Assembly: GCA_029747585.1 (NCBI GenBank)
Contig: JAPEVF010000091.1
Span: forward strand, 1 to 64,000
DNA length: 64,000 nucleotides
Reading direction: 5' to 3'
Source: Pleurotus djamor
Lineage: Eukaryota > Basidiomycota > Agaricomycetes > Agaricales > Pleurotaceae
The notes below the pieces were generated by a model that worked only from the letters and a program-made list of their open reading frames with translations, did no database searches and had not been told where the DNA came from. Of the stretch, positions 10,721 to 26,386 are shown one piece after another. The stretch's first letter is position 1. Each line of letters begins with the position of its first letter. The position numbers and the translations under genes are program-made.

Positions 10721-13700
10721 ATGAACGTCCCATTTGCTTCCTCTGGGGCGATGACCCGTGCCCATTACGCGTTCGTACGCAAGGTTGAAGAATGTATCAC
10801 CCCCAATGCTGCCGATCAGATGCTGCAGGAGGAGGCCTCATCACTTCAGTATCAATTGAGTCAGCCTGGCCTATCTCAGGCGAGTTGCACGCGATCCTCG
10901 CACCGTACACGTCAAATCGGGCTGACAGACGCGTTCAGCGACGCTGCAAGGAAGCTTTGATCATGCTTTTGTATTGCTCAACGGCGACGTCGTTTGGCAC
11001 ACTACCAGGCGACGTGATTGAGTCGGCTCTACCACATGCTATAACCCTAGCGGAAAGCGGAATCAGTGTGCAGAATAAACGGATAGGTATGGCTCTAAAG
11101 CAACAAATGACACAGGTTTCATGACATTCCTCCAAGGATATCTCTTCTGCTCCCAATTGATGCCGGCCGCTCATGAGCTACGCCTCATGTTGATCAACAC
11201 ATTGCGCAAAGTACGAAGTCATCTTACCTTGTCAATAATGACTCTTGACCCCGGAGCCAGGACCTAGAAAGCATGGAGATCCCCCTTATTTGCTTGGCTG
11301 CGGATGCCTTGATCGAGTCGCCCAACGAACTAGTTGTTCCTGCTGTCCAAACGCGTTTGCATGACCTTCTCTCACATAGCTCGTCAGTATGTGCACTCTC
11401 AGACTATCTCAGCTGTTTTGACCTTGTTGAACTATTATCTAGACCCCACGTCCAACGACGTTCACTCCTTGCCCTCAAAGCCCTGTCTTCCTATGCACCA
11501 ACCTTATTCAACCAGATATCGAGCAAGGTATACAAGCGCATATCAGATCATCAATTGCCCGTAGTTCGTGATGCAATCTTGACCATGATGGCTTTCCTCC
11601 AGGTTCGTCCGTGGTATCACTTTGATGTCCATCTCTTAACATGGTAATAAAGGTGGATAACAGTATCAAGGAGCGAGCCACAGATGCTCTGAACGCTCTT
11701 TTGCAGACTCAGTCTGACTACCGTGACCCTCTTACGAGACATCTCTTACTAGCTCTGCTACCAGCTGTCCGTGCCGTTGGGTAAGCAGTATCCCGCCCTT
11801 TTCTGGATCTTGATCCTCACCTTGTTCTAGCATCGCCGACCAGGACTTGAATATCATCACTAAAATGATAAAAGCAACCAGCGCCTCTCACTCACAAGGT
11901 TCTTATATATCTATCTTGCAACTCGTGCCTCACTCATGACCGGCAGCATTGTTGTATGAATGCTTTCGCGTCCTTCGTGACTGCGGCGCCGTGGATTGGC
12001 CTGCCTTTCGATCTGCGAAGTTTTCGCCCGTTCGCTACATTCGCGAATTGCTCGTNTCACANGAAGTCAATGATCAGTACACTTTCCTCTTGTGTCTCGA
12101 CTGTCTTGATCCCATTTTATGGGCGGGCACTAGTCCTGAGGTACCNCCGGTACTGGAAGGCTGGGAAGTTGAGCGGGTCATGCAATCTTTGTCCTCACAA
12201 GACTCGGCTATGAGAAGGAAGGTAAGTTATGACNACCATCAATAATGCCTCGTCTCATGCAAATACCAGACGATCGCAATCCTCAACAAGGTTGATTCCG
12301 GTATCGTTGCTGGTTACTACTCTCAGATCCTTCAGTCTTTATCCGATTCGACAAGTCATCAACAACGAGGAAACACGGAAACGCTCGGGAAACTTTTGGA
12401 GATCATTGAACTGCAGGCATTGTCTGACGGTGAGGCATATGCTCGAGAGATAAAGGAGCTATTCCGTGTGCTGGAAGGCCCGCCTCTGAACCCAGGANTC
12501 CCTGTCATGGAACAGGCCGTTCAAATGGTTTTATTGCATGTCATGGCTGGTGAGGATCATTGCTTATGTCTTTGACCACGAATCACTAACGCCCTTCCAG
12601 AAANCGAGGATTTTGCTAATAGCTGCGCCACTGTGTTGTTGACCGCTATCTCAGAAATTGAGATGCATATCGGTCCTACCCTCATCNTCCTCTCTTCGGC
12701 CCTCGCAGTNGAGCGCGCTGGTAAGGTNCCNGTACCTCCCTTGGACATCCTCGTTGGGCTTGGGTCTCGCCTCGAGCNCTGTAGTCGTGAGTCTTCCTTA
12801 GTCTTATNANAGCAGTAAACTGCAACAGTCTCCAGCTGCTGTGCAAGACACCAGCCTCATAGCGATGCTCCGTCTATCCGTCTTGTGTGACGAGATGCCC
12901 AGCAACGTTATCTCATATGTGTCCGAAGCAATGCACCGTGGTGGNCGTCACATAAAGCGGGTAGGTTCGTCCATCCGTGTATCTGACCATGATGCANAAG
13001 CTGAACGTGTATTCCATTCATCAGCGATGCGATCAGTTCCTAGTCCTGTCTGCACAGAAGAACACCATTTCCANGATCGTACAAAGTTCTCGGAGTTCAT
13101 CGGTAATTAAAAGGGCTTGCATNGCAGACCAAAGACACTGAACTTCACAACAGCTCCCCGATTTCTTGGCTGCTTTGCANGACCATGAAGCCAAGTCTTC
13201 ACACTCAATTGCACGCGCAAGATCATCAACATCTACCTCTCCAAAGGCTTCCCCTGCNCCCTCTGAGTCTCGCNGGCNTTCATCTCCCAANTTACGTTAC
13301 AAAGCCTACGAACCACCCCCTTCCACGCCTCCTTCAAGACGCCATTTGTCTACCCCGCGTAGTTCACCCATGATGATTGGACGCGAAATCCNGAAATCGC
13401 CCTCGAGGCGCCCGGGTCNATTGGAGCCATTGTCAAATACGATCTCTCCAGGGGAGTTGGCCCTNGTGGCCAGCTCGGACGACCTTGACATGGTGCGAGA
13501 AATATTGTGTCCTGTCTTTCGCACAAACGTCGCTTAAAGTCCGATGTTCTCGTAGAATATACGCAAGGCTGCGCGATCTCCGGTACAGGAAGACATCCTG
13601 GAAGACATTGTACGNATTAGCCAATCCCAGTTCACGCATCGCCAGGGCCTGACCACTCAGCAAACAGAGTTCTCGAATAGACTTGATTGCATTTGACACG

Positions 13701-14118
13701 CCGACAGTTACCGAAAATCGCCCGCCAAGCATGGATCAGGAAATCGATTTCGAAGCCTCATGGGACGCCTTGTCGGATACTTCGGGGGCTCGAGGTTGGT
13801 GTGCGATGTCCATGGAGGCCGTCCTGCGTATTCTGCAGCAGAGCCTCGAGGGGTACCGCCTGAAAGTCATCGCAGTTGATTTCCCTCCGTTTCCTGGTAA
13901 GTTCCTGGAGTTCTTTGTCTGGTGGCTTGACCTCATGATCCTTTCACAAAGGCGAACTCAAGATATCGATAACGGACTCCAATGCCACTTCGGACGCCGG
14001 TCATGCGCTAGTTCGTTTGAAAGATAGCGACGAAGATAGCTGCCTCTGGCGCATGAGGTGCGCTGATGTAGGATTACGCACACGTCTGAAGCGGCTTTTT
14101 GCCAGTGGTGAGCCTTAG
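10721..14118 (+). CDS. Adaptin large chain, probably AP-4 epsilon-like
   Basis: The ATG at 10721 opens MNVPFASSGAMTRAHYAFVR. Thirteen phase-consistent exons were traced up to 13492, then final exons at about 13680-13900 and 13953-14118 (TAG). The N-terminal half is a helical adaptin trunk (RRCKEALIMLLYC, HELRLMLINTLRK, HVQRRSLLALKALSSYAP). A Ser/Pro-rich hinge spans roughly 13200-13440 and a small C-terminal domain follows. Such subunits form the body of clathrin-adaptor complexes that sort cargo at the trans-Golgi; assignment to AP-4 epsilon rather than AP-1 gamma is my inference from overall character. Intron 1 (10880-10938) appears to be GC-AG. Exons between 13493 and 13680 are not resolved, and N bases are frequent from 12058 on. 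Confidence 0.7.
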
Positions 14119-14789
14119 TATGTCTTGATTGGTGATACAACGTATGTTTCTAGACAAACAATTCAAGATGCTGCTTTGTCTTATCTTTACGGCAAGAACG
14201 CTATCTACATAGCACGCAAGCTCGAGTCACAGGAACTAAGGATTCGGAATGTGACACAGCAAAGTACAGACTCAGAACGGGACCAATGCGGAAACGGCTA
14301 TATTGACCGTGGGAAAGTACTTGAGGTATATAAGGATAGTGCAGCTGATGCGCTGGAAATTTTTCCTCAAGGACCCCTTCCTTCTGTTGTCTGCAACGAC
14401 GCTCACCACAAAACCGCTGCCCCAGCTCCTCAATCTATGATTTTACCTTTACCTAGGTATGCCTCGCCCTTTTCGCATCGTTTAGGCTCACTCAAACCCT
14501 TTTCTGGGCCTTGTCTCAGCCTGAGCCAGATATACAAGATCCTCTTCGGACCAGTTGCTGCTTGCGCCCTCGTTGACACCGACCGACCTCCTTAGGACCA
14601 ATCGACCTCACAAACTTTCTACGGTCTTCTCTTCCAAATCTAATGGGATAATTGCGCAAAACTACACTTTCATCGTCGGAACCCGGTTGCTGCCTTTTTA
14701 CTAGACTTCATAAAACATCATACAATATCTCCACACCAACTGCCACCATAAGCCTACGGTACCATCCACACCCTTTTGATACCCCAACA
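14119..14789. promoter_or_regulatory. Gene-free stretch, likely promoter
   Basis: A 156-codon ORF crosses this stretch but has no family signature and no splice context. I read the stretch as the 3' UTR of the adaptin gene followed by the promoter of the next gene. Confidence 0.35.
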
Positions 14790-16412
14790 ATGATGCACGC
14801 ACTCAAGCCCTCCTTCCTTCGGCCAACCAGTCGTCCATCTTCTCCAGCCCCAACTCCCCCCTCTCGGCCGGACTCCGGGATCGGATTTGAACGCCCAGCA
14901 CGTCCACTCCATAAGCTCTCTCTCAGTAACTTTAGAAAGCCCTCACCCGCCCCAGTCATTTCCCCGACGCACCCACCTGCAACACTTGTCCAAGATGGTT
15001 CGTACTTGGAGATGCTGAGCCTCAAGCTGAGCGAGGCCGTTTCCAAGGCTCTGGCGCAGCCCACCGGTCCTGCAGGTCCGAATGAACAAATCGCGGGAAA
15101 GCGACCTATTCCCGCCGGACGTGGGCGTGCGCTCAGTGTGCTGATTGCCTCGTGAGTTATGTACTTCTCTTCATTGCGTTTCATACTCAATGTTTGTTTC
15201 AGTGAGTTGCGAGCATCGCAAGATAATCCTCACCTTCATCGTGCCAGTCTCAGAACCCTCCATCGNCCCCTCTCCGTGCTTGTTAGCAATTTGTCGACCC
15301 TCCTGGTCCCTTTGTTGGCTTCNCCNGCACTTNTGAACTTTTCGGCGCCTGNCTCTCAGTCTCCCAATGCAACTCAANTGCACGCTTTCGCTGTCGCCAC
15401 GTTCGCAAGCGAGGTTTTGCAGTTCTTCGATGAGGCAGGGCTTGGAATGGAATCTGATCCACACGGATTGAAGACGATTAGAGAGGGCTTGGTTTCCGTC
15501 GTTAACCGGGTGCTCAACCCCTTNGTTGCTGCGATCAAGAACGACCTTGGCACCATCATCGACANCTTGGAAGCCGTCCCAGTCACTAGCAAGACGGCTG
15601 CGAGGCCTGTACATCAATCCTTGGCTGCTTTACAGAATTGCATCCCTTCATATGCTCGGGTATTGGAACGTTGCATTTCCCTGCCCAAATCACAAACTTC
15701 CGTTGCTACGTTGCTCATTTCNCTTGTTTGGCGTGGCCTGGTGGCCTTGTCCAATCGACCATACCAAGCCTCATCNCCTCCCGCTTCGCCTCCTCTTCAG
15801 GCCCGTGATGTCAAGAGCCGTCGGGGGTCATCTACTACACCCCCTCTTACGCCACCATCGTCTCGCTTCACNATGAAACTACCTCCCTCTCGTCCTCCCT
15901 CACCGACGGCGCACGTTGCACACCCGTCCATTTCCGCAGATGCCCGTACATTGTTCGAGCTACTCAANCATCTTCCTCGTCCCGCCGCNGATAAAGACCA
16001 GAGTAAATTAGCTGGCGAGGCAGTTGAAGAAGCTTTTACTGCGCTACATGCATTTGGTCCATTCGTCGACGCAGTCTACGCAAGCAAGGCCTCCTTTGCG
16101 ACCGACATTATGATTGAACATCTTGTGACGTTTGCCGAGGAGATCCCCACCTTGATAGCACTCCCCGTTGTGTTACACGTTTATGGTGTGTCTTTGGGAA
16201 GCTCCATCCCTGACCTTCTCAAGCTTGACGCCGCCGAGTACAAGAAGGCTTGCTTGAGTGGGTTCGGAAGAGCAGAAGAGTATGGCCCCATCATAGGTCA
16301 GCACTTGTACGAGGCCTTGAAGAAGGTCGAGCCAGAGAGTTCGGTCGTCAAGTGGCTTGAGCTTGAGCTGGCTGCCGAACCCGCTTCCTCGGCCAATTCC
16401 CTCATTCCTTAA
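14790..16412 (+). CDS. Hypothetical Ser/Pro-rich protein
   Basis: Two exons (14790-15151, 15203-16412) join in phase and encode 523 residues with a TAA stop. The first about 75 residues are Ser/Pro-rich and basic (FLRPTSRPSSPAPTPPSRP), suggesting a disordered phosphorylated tail. A helical region follows (YLEMLSLKLSEAVSKALAQ, HAFAVATFASEVLQFFDEAG). A second Ser/Pro linker sits near residues 330-370, and a helical C-terminal part begins AGEAVEEAFTALHAFGPFVD. No known domain was recognised; a scaffold or trafficking role is possible but unproven. Several single N bases mask residues without breaking the frame. Confidence 0.75.
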
Positions 16413-17480
16413 ATTCCAACAACACTGGCNTGTGTGCNTCGAGTCTTATTTAATCGTGGTCCCCAAGGCTTTTCTCGCTTACCAATGTAGCATAGAGTTG
16501 TAANNNCTAATATTGGTGACTTTTCCAAGGGTTCCGTAGTCTCGTGTCCAAATCTTTATCTAAGTGTGCCCCCCAATTGATTGTGTTGTCGATCTTTTTT
16601 TCATGGTCACTGTTGTGGTGTTGTTGCTGACTAGTTGTCTAGACCTTATTGGCCCGCCCGAAACGAATGCGAGAAATCATGAACGTCACGATTCTGATGG
16701 CCGTGTGCTTATTACTCTCTTTTTCACGTCGACTGCGAACTGTGGGAAATGTTCAAAACGCCTTTGCGATAGGCTACCNTTTCTTTGTGAAACCCGAGCG
16801 CGCTCTCCCGCGTTGCAGGACCCGAANGGATTCAACCGAGACCATGGTAAGAATCTTCGACCANTGGTACGCACGAGGTTGTACATCATAAGCGAGNCNA
16901 TCCACACACCCCGTCTTGCCTACCACATACCGGATACACCTGACAAGTGCTTGATCTCCGTTTCGGGGATAACGGTGCGCTAGCGTATTNTGTTGTTGGA
17001 AGTAAGTGTAACTACTCCATCCAGTGGTTCGCTTCGTTTGCAAGAAACATACTGCCGCACTTCAATGCGAAGCTCATTTTCAAATATTTTTACCTCCTGA
17101 TTAGCTCTGAGNAAGGAAGGACGCTAGTTCACGCCGACCCAACCATCCTCGATATCTTACCTCACTCACTCACANTGTGGAGCACGTATGTTTACGACGC
17201 TCCACAATTTCNCAGTGAAACACGGGGACGCTCTCAGAGGAATCATTTTCATCGACCGATTCGTATTTTGGTGAGTAAGATACGCAGAGACTGGGCCGTT
17301 TAACCATGGCTTTGCTGATGTTGAGACTCACGCCAGCAGAACGGTACTCTGTCCTTGTTCATCCGTGTTTGCAATGCGTCAATTGGTCGAAGGCCTCACT
17401 CACAACGTATATAAGGTGTTGTAATGTCGTAGCATCCCACCNCCCTCAAGGCTTCGTCAAGTCTTTGTGTAACTCTCTTC
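16413..17480. other. Gene-free stretch upstream of peroxidase A
   Basis: About 1 kb with no convincing exons. Small ORFs around 16564-17303 have neither conserved motifs nor consistent splice sites. A TATA box for the next gene lies at the right end. Confidence 0.4.
17408..17415 (+). promoter_or_regulatory. TATA box of peroxidase A
   Basis: TATATAAG lies 66 nt upstream of the peroxidase A start, a distance similar to that in the two sister genes. Confidence 0.6.
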
Positions 17481-19329
<1,849 letters not shown>

Positions 19330-20299
19330 TCCGCTCGGTATTATACTAGATCNCATGCTAGTCCGGAACTCTTGTGATGCTTCTCTCCTTTTGTATCCGA
19401 GCCTTAGACATCAGCTTCAGCTTGTATCCTTTCTATNTCTCAAATGGTATACGTTCTCCGCGTTATCTATCAGGCTATGGCATTTCTTAGTTGTATTGAT
19501 CGTCTGATGTGTAAGGGGTCGGCTACCCCAGCCTTCATCGCAATGATCGCATTGCAAACTCATCTCGACGGCAAGCGTATTGACGATGGTTGAATCCAAC
19601 TCCTCATTTTGCATATGCTAAACAACACGATATTCTTTGAGCCATGCTCTATGAGAAATCTGAGTATTGAAGATATTATAAAGACATTTTTGCTGCTCTG
19701 AGGGTTTCGAAGGTTTTGCATTACTGTTGCCCATACGAGTGATACGAAAGGAGTGAGTGGTCGTACATCATCATCATCATCNNNGACACTGCTGCGCACT
19801 AGTTTCCCGGCTACATACGTATTGTTCGACGCTTGGACAAGCAACTTTCAAGGGTCAGTCGCCATGCTGAAGTCGTATGTTGACTCTAATAAACCACGTA
19901 TTATTACATGATTTGCCGTTGACTGTGTTCTCTCTNCACAGAAATGAATGGTCTCGATCTTGGGGAGCTCAAGGNNNNNNNTAGACTCGGATTTTTTGAT
20001 AATAGTCACATAGTGTGTGATTTCCAAGATGATTCGTTGTCAGGCAGGCAAAGGCAAAGTCAAATTTAGGTCCCAATCATCGGACATTACACAGGAGGAA
20101 AGCATTGAATNNNGNNGCATTGATCGCATTGAACCAGTGACAGTCACCATTAAATAAATGGAGTTGAACTCAGTTCAAACTCAGTTGGAAATCAAGCAAG
20201 GGTGGACGAGAAGGAAATATATTTAAGGGTAACTTGGTATGTAAATAGTAGCTGTCTAATGTCGGCTCACTTAAAACCAAAGAAAAAAGAATGGGTATT
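19330..20299. other. Intergenic region between convergent peroxidase genes
   Basis: No exon was recognised. The stretch contains N runs near 19782, 19975-19981 and 20111-20116, so part of the assembly is missing or uncertain. A short ATC/ATG repeat lies near 19768-19781. Confidence 0.4.
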
Positions 20300-22009
<1,710 letters not shown>

Positions 22010-22066
22010 TGGAAGAGAAGAGTAGAGGAGTAGTGCTCTGCTTTGAAGCCATTGAACTTGCGTCCT

Positions 22067-22073
22067 CTTTATA
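22067..22073 (-). promoter_or_regulatory. TATA box of peroxidase B
   Basis: TATAAAG on the minus strand lies about 60 nt upstream of the start of peroxidase B. Confidence 0.6.
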
Positions 22074-22952
22074 CTGCGAGACTCGTACAAGGAAACGATA
22101 TTTACCAAAGGTAGACTGAAACAGCTCCCGGACTTATCAAGCGGCGTGTATGTCCAGTTCCATCGGGTTCATATCCCAAAGCACCACATATCAGTCAACT
22201 GGGAAGCGTCGAGCAGCAATTCTGACATGTTTCCCTGGACGGTGGGAACGATTCTAGCATCCGATCGTAGCGAGGGTGCGAAAACCAAAATTTCGTTTAG
22301 AGACTGCAGTGTCGCTGACTCACGCCGCCCAGAACCGGCTTTCGGGAACAAGCAGGACAATCCGGTAACGAATTCGATTGTCGAAGATATTCCCAGCCCG
22401 ACGATAAGGTATGCGAAAATTGTGTAGTCGACGATGATCGCAGTCAAGTGTTTGCAAATATATGGAAGACTTTGCGAACGCTTGCATTGTGAAGTTGCGG
22501 CTGTTTCCCAAAGATTGTGGTCGGGAAGGAGAGGGACTCTTGGCTAGTAGTCGAGCCTAGAAAGGCAAAGTGGCATAGTTTGGTTGACCTTCAGCGATGT
22601 AGGGTGCAAACCCGACGCACATAGCGCTGGCGAAGTCCCGAGAATTCAAAGGATCAGATTGGTTCTCACCAAACAAACTTTTCCTGGGAGATCAATTACA
22701 TACAGAGTCTGTTTTTTGGGATCCAATGGCGTTCATTGGATCGATCATAGCCCGCCCCTTCGGTACCTGAAGTATGTTGTAAATGCCCCATTTACGTCGA
22801 ATTAACTCACGGTGCAAGTGTGGTCACCATGTTCTTGTGCGAACGGTGATAAAATAAGCACACTAATCTATGGATTCGGACCCATTGCAAGTTGGAAGTT
22901 GACGGGATTTTTAGCCTCTCTTTCCACCATCGAGGGCACAGCCCGCATACTT
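22074..22952. other. Gene-free stretch
   Basis: This covers the upstream region of peroxidase B and the 3' side of the BTB gene. ORFs of 60-93 codons on both strands show no motif or splice support. Confidence 0.35.
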
Positions 22953-23922
22953 TCAACACCGGTACGAGCCCAGAGATAGGGCACCAACACAACCCGACAA
23001 CCAGATTACCGTCGCCCCCCNACGTCCACGTCCACGCCCACGCACTTCGGGTGGAGGACTGGGCTCTGGCTCTGGTGCAAAGTGAACAGGGCTGTCAGGC
23101 GGAGGAGGGGGAGTAGCAGGCTTTGGAGGTCGTTCGACAACCATAAGGCGAAAGTATATATCTCGCATAACGTCCGCACGACCTGGAAGATCACCAGATA
23201 CTACTTGATCCATTTTTTCACTGAAAGCCACCGTAATTGGCGTCGCCCTCCTGTGTTCATAGAAAAAGTTGACTTCTATATCGATGATTTCTTTGTATCT
23301 GGGAATCCATGTCAGAACTTTAGTTGAGCTTGAGCGACGTCAAAGGTCGTAGTCAGCACTCGCACCTGTGAGTGAAGGACGAGAATAGTTCTTCGACAAT
23401 ATTCTCCTCAGTCAATCGCTCTGCAATCGCATCTCGAGACAATTTCAACAATGGTTCCGTCCCATACTAGAGTCGATCCATGTCAACAGGCTTGACGAAA
23501 GGTACCAAAAGGCGTAGTCCCACAGAACTCACTTCATCGGCTAAGCGGTACATCGATTTTGGTGAGCAGGCATTTTCAACTTCGGATCCAGACGGCCCGG
23601 ACGTCCCAAGCCCGGAGGACGATTTCAGAGCGCGAAACGTTATGGTTTCACCGTACAGATGCTGAAGAAAGCATTTCCACCTAAGATGAACCAAATTTTA
23701 GCGTGTACTCTCTACTTGGGTGCCTAATTGACCTGACTCACGTTTGATAAGCAGAGTTCCTGATGGTAAGAATACGACCAACGCGCTGAGATCGGGGAGC
23801 ACTAGCAAGCGGGAGCGAAGGGACTTCAGGTGGCTCATTAAGGGATGGCAAGGACACCGTTGGTGCGGCCTTAGAGTCTTCTTCGTCCTGATCATTGATT
23901 CCAACATCTTCGTCGTAGTCAA

Positions 23923-25190
23923 CATCAGGAAAACCCTCCCCGGGGAATTGATCGTGAATGACGACGAGTTAGCCGATTTTACTAAGAATTAGCGAGGATT
24001 ACTGGGAATTACACAGTAACTTTGATTATCTCTAATTACTGGCGGATTCCTAGGTCCCCCTTCAGGTTGCCTACCTAATTCTGGATAATTCACGCGAATT
24101 ACTACAAATTACAAGCCAAATATACCAGTATTAATTAGCTATTTATCAATTCTTGAGGATGGTGGTATCACAGAACGCGGTAAGGATGTTTTCATTGAAG
24201 AAGCGAGTTACATACATAAGACTAAGTACGTGCTATCAACCGACTACCTGGTGCCCGTGCCATAGATAGATCACCAATGTGATAACGACCAAAAGGACGC
24301 AACCTGTGGAGGTTATATGAAAACAACTCACGAAACGTACCTCATGCCCAGAACATTCAACAAACGCCGAGAAAAAAGCAAAAAGCAGTCGAATAAAGAG
24401 AATAAGGACTCACGTATATGAGACATCCGCCTTAGCAAGGCCACGTTTGGAAGAGACGGGCCGTTGGCAGCAAGTTGGCAACATAGGCGGTGGGGACTGG
24501 TGGGGATGGGTAAACTTGTGGCTGGGGAAGCGTTGTTTATATATTGCTAGCGTGTGAACGGTCGAGAAAGGTCTCCCGCAGCCTGAAGCCCCGACCATGC
24601 CCAGGCTGGAAGCCTTAGATGGCTAAACTGTCCCACGCCTCACCAACTTCCGTTTTGACGAAGTCCGCTCTTGGTCCACTCTTCGTAGCCGTTCGTACCA
24701 TGTTTCGTTGTGCAAGCTCACCCTGTTTTATACAGTCTCTGAATAACATGATCCCCTACTCATCCCACCCAGGAACCACCCTATGTATCATTGGGAACAC
24801 CGGTCCAGTTTTTTCGTCGTCACCTAGCACAGTGACCAGTCGCAAGAAGTTTGCGCTCATGAGTCCTTGCGGTGCCTCCACGATGCACTTGAAACCACCT
24901 TCGATTCTGCGCATCTGAGATATAGCACTTTGGAATCACAAAAGCGCTCTGCTCGGCCTTCAGTGTTGCTCAAGCTAGAGTATTCCACATGTATCGCGTG
25001 GTGTCTTGAGTTCCAATGCATAGGTGCGACGCGTGTGTCTCAATTTGTATCGCCTTCGACTGTATCAGCTTTAGGTCGTCACGAATCATTGGTTCATTAT
25101 TGGTAATTAACTACGTTCATGGTAATTATCTTCGGTTATCCTGATTACGGATAATTCACGCTAAATTCCCTCAGGAGGGTTTTCCTGATG
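23923..25190. mobile_element. 1.27-kb DNA element with terminal inverted repeats
   Basis: The left end begins CATCAGGAAAACCCTCC and the right end finishes with its exact reverse complement (17 bp). Similarity continues inward for about 40 bp (GGGAATT and CGTGAAT blocks at the same spacing). Subterminal zones are rich in AATTACT/GGTAATTA motifs (23985-24115 and 25105-25150), as in many non-autonomous DNA transposons. The flanks rejoin in the BTB reading frame. A clear target-site duplication was not found; at most TT is repeated. No transposase was recognised. Confidence 0.6.
24618..24915 (-). pseudogene. Broken ORF inside the TIR element
   Basis: On the minus strand a protein-like frame starts MRRIEGGFKCIVEAPQGLM, runs to VVPGWDE, meets one TAG, and continues GIMLFRDCIKQGELAQRN to DFVKTEVGEAWDSLAI and TAA. 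The single in-frame stop in otherwise good coding sequence suggests a decayed cargo gene or transposase fragment. The family is unknown. Confidence 0.3.
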
Positions 25191-25825
25191 AAGGTCGCTA
25201 TCTGATTCATAATCATAGAACAATTCCTGAGACGATTGCTCGGCGGGAGGCAGTGGCTCGTCAAGATTAACCAGCGACGACTCCTTGAAGCTGTCAGCGG
25301 AGAGGACTGTTGAAAGAGCATTCATTGAGACATAAGCTAGGTAAGAAAGTAACCATCGACATACGGGTGTCCAGGTGATCTGAGTGACCTTTTATGACCG
25401 AAGCTTTAGCGAAAAGAGGGGTCATCGCTCCTTTAACACCCGAGGGCGAGCGACTGGAGAAGAGAAGGAACTTGACATCCACAATTTCAGAACCGTTGAT
25501 AGATTCCCTCAAGGCGCGCGTCAAGGAAGGAGGGGGGCTGGGTTGAAGAGCAAAATCCAGGGACTCCGAGAATTCCGCTGTGATCGCGACTTCCAAGGGC
25601 GATTCAAAGTCTCCAGTGAAAACATATGTGCCAATAGTCGTGCGAGCACCAGGTAATTTGCAAGTAAATCGCGTTATCGAGTCGATGATCAGGGCATCTT
25701 GTAAGTCTTTGGATGTGACCGAAATGACGAGGTTGCCGAAGTTGGCGTTAGCGATGAGGTGGGGATCGAAGTAAAGGTGGAGTATGACGGTTTTCTTCGG
25801 ACCAAAGAATGAAATTAGCCCAATT

Positions 25826-25985
25826 TCACTATGACTCACAGAGATTCACAAGGATTCACAATGATCTGCTATGATTTTCTATGATATACAATGAAATACT
25901 GTGAACTGCTATGATCCGGAGTGAAATGCTATGAAAGTTCTCTACTGGCCACTATGAATTGCAATGAAAGGCTATGAATTCGTAT
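25826..25985. repeat. Degenerate array with about 10-bp period (left copy)
   Basis: Units resembling CTATGATNNN and GATTCACAAT recur about every 10 bp, for example CTATGACTCAC, GATTCACAAG, CTATGATTTT, CTATGATATA, CTATGATCCG and CTATGAAAGT. The array lies directly at and upstream of the BTB gene start. A similar array occurs at 48342-48470. Confidence 0.6.
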
Positions 25986-26386
25986 GACAGGGACCGACTC
26001 AGCCGCCAAGTCTGCCAAGGACTTCACGACGCTGTGAGCTGATAGGATATGATGGGACATGATATGAAACGCTATGAAAGAGCCAAGATAAGGGTTCCCC
26101 CAGGAGCACGCTGTGCAAACCCTGAATGGTTTCGCTACCAGCCCGGATACAGTCTGGACTCTGCGCTCTTTACCTCCTAGTTGACAAGGCACGTCACAAC
26201 GAAGGGTCGCGCCGTCGCCACACGCGGTCGCCAGTCGCGCCAACCCAGTCAATTCCAAGCACAAGACATCTCATACTATTCCTAGTACATTCCTTTGTAA
26301 ATATAGTGTAGGATGCGACGCAAAACACTAGGTTGAAGATGATAAACCAAGTTGACAGATCGCAAATTCAAAAACGCACCATGTTT

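Larger units (their letters stand above)
22953..25839 (-). pseudogene. BTB/POZ-domain gene interrupted by an inserted element
   Basis: The 5' half (25365-25839, then 25306 leftward) encodes a beta-rich N-terminal region and the start of a fungal BTB domain (EIVDVKFLLFSSRSPSGVKG, LSADSFKESS). The 3' half (about 23922 leftward) resumes with VDYDEDVGINDQDEEDSKAA and continues through WKCFLQHLYGETITFRAL, SPKSMYRLADE and EKMDQVVSGDLPGR, ending in a Pro/Gly-Arg-rich tail (TGA at 22953). Such BTB proteins are highly expanded in agaricomycetes and mediate dimerisation or Cullin-3 recruitment. The two halves are separated by a 1.27-kb sequence with inverted ends. Read through, the 5' half meets TAG shortly after DLHQENPPEGI. 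Apart from the insertion both halves look intact, so the damage may be recent. Confidence 0.7.

Noticed and set aside
14125..14595. 156-codon plus-strand ORF
   Set aside because: Directly after the adaptin stop, mixed composition, no motif; read as UTR or promoter.
15171..15617. 148-codon minus-strand ORF
   Set aside because: Antisense to the long, phase-consistent exon of the 523-residue hypothetical gene.
25826..25985. Possible CRISPR-like array
   Set aside because: Units are only about 10 bp, degenerate and without spacers, and the genome is eukaryotic.
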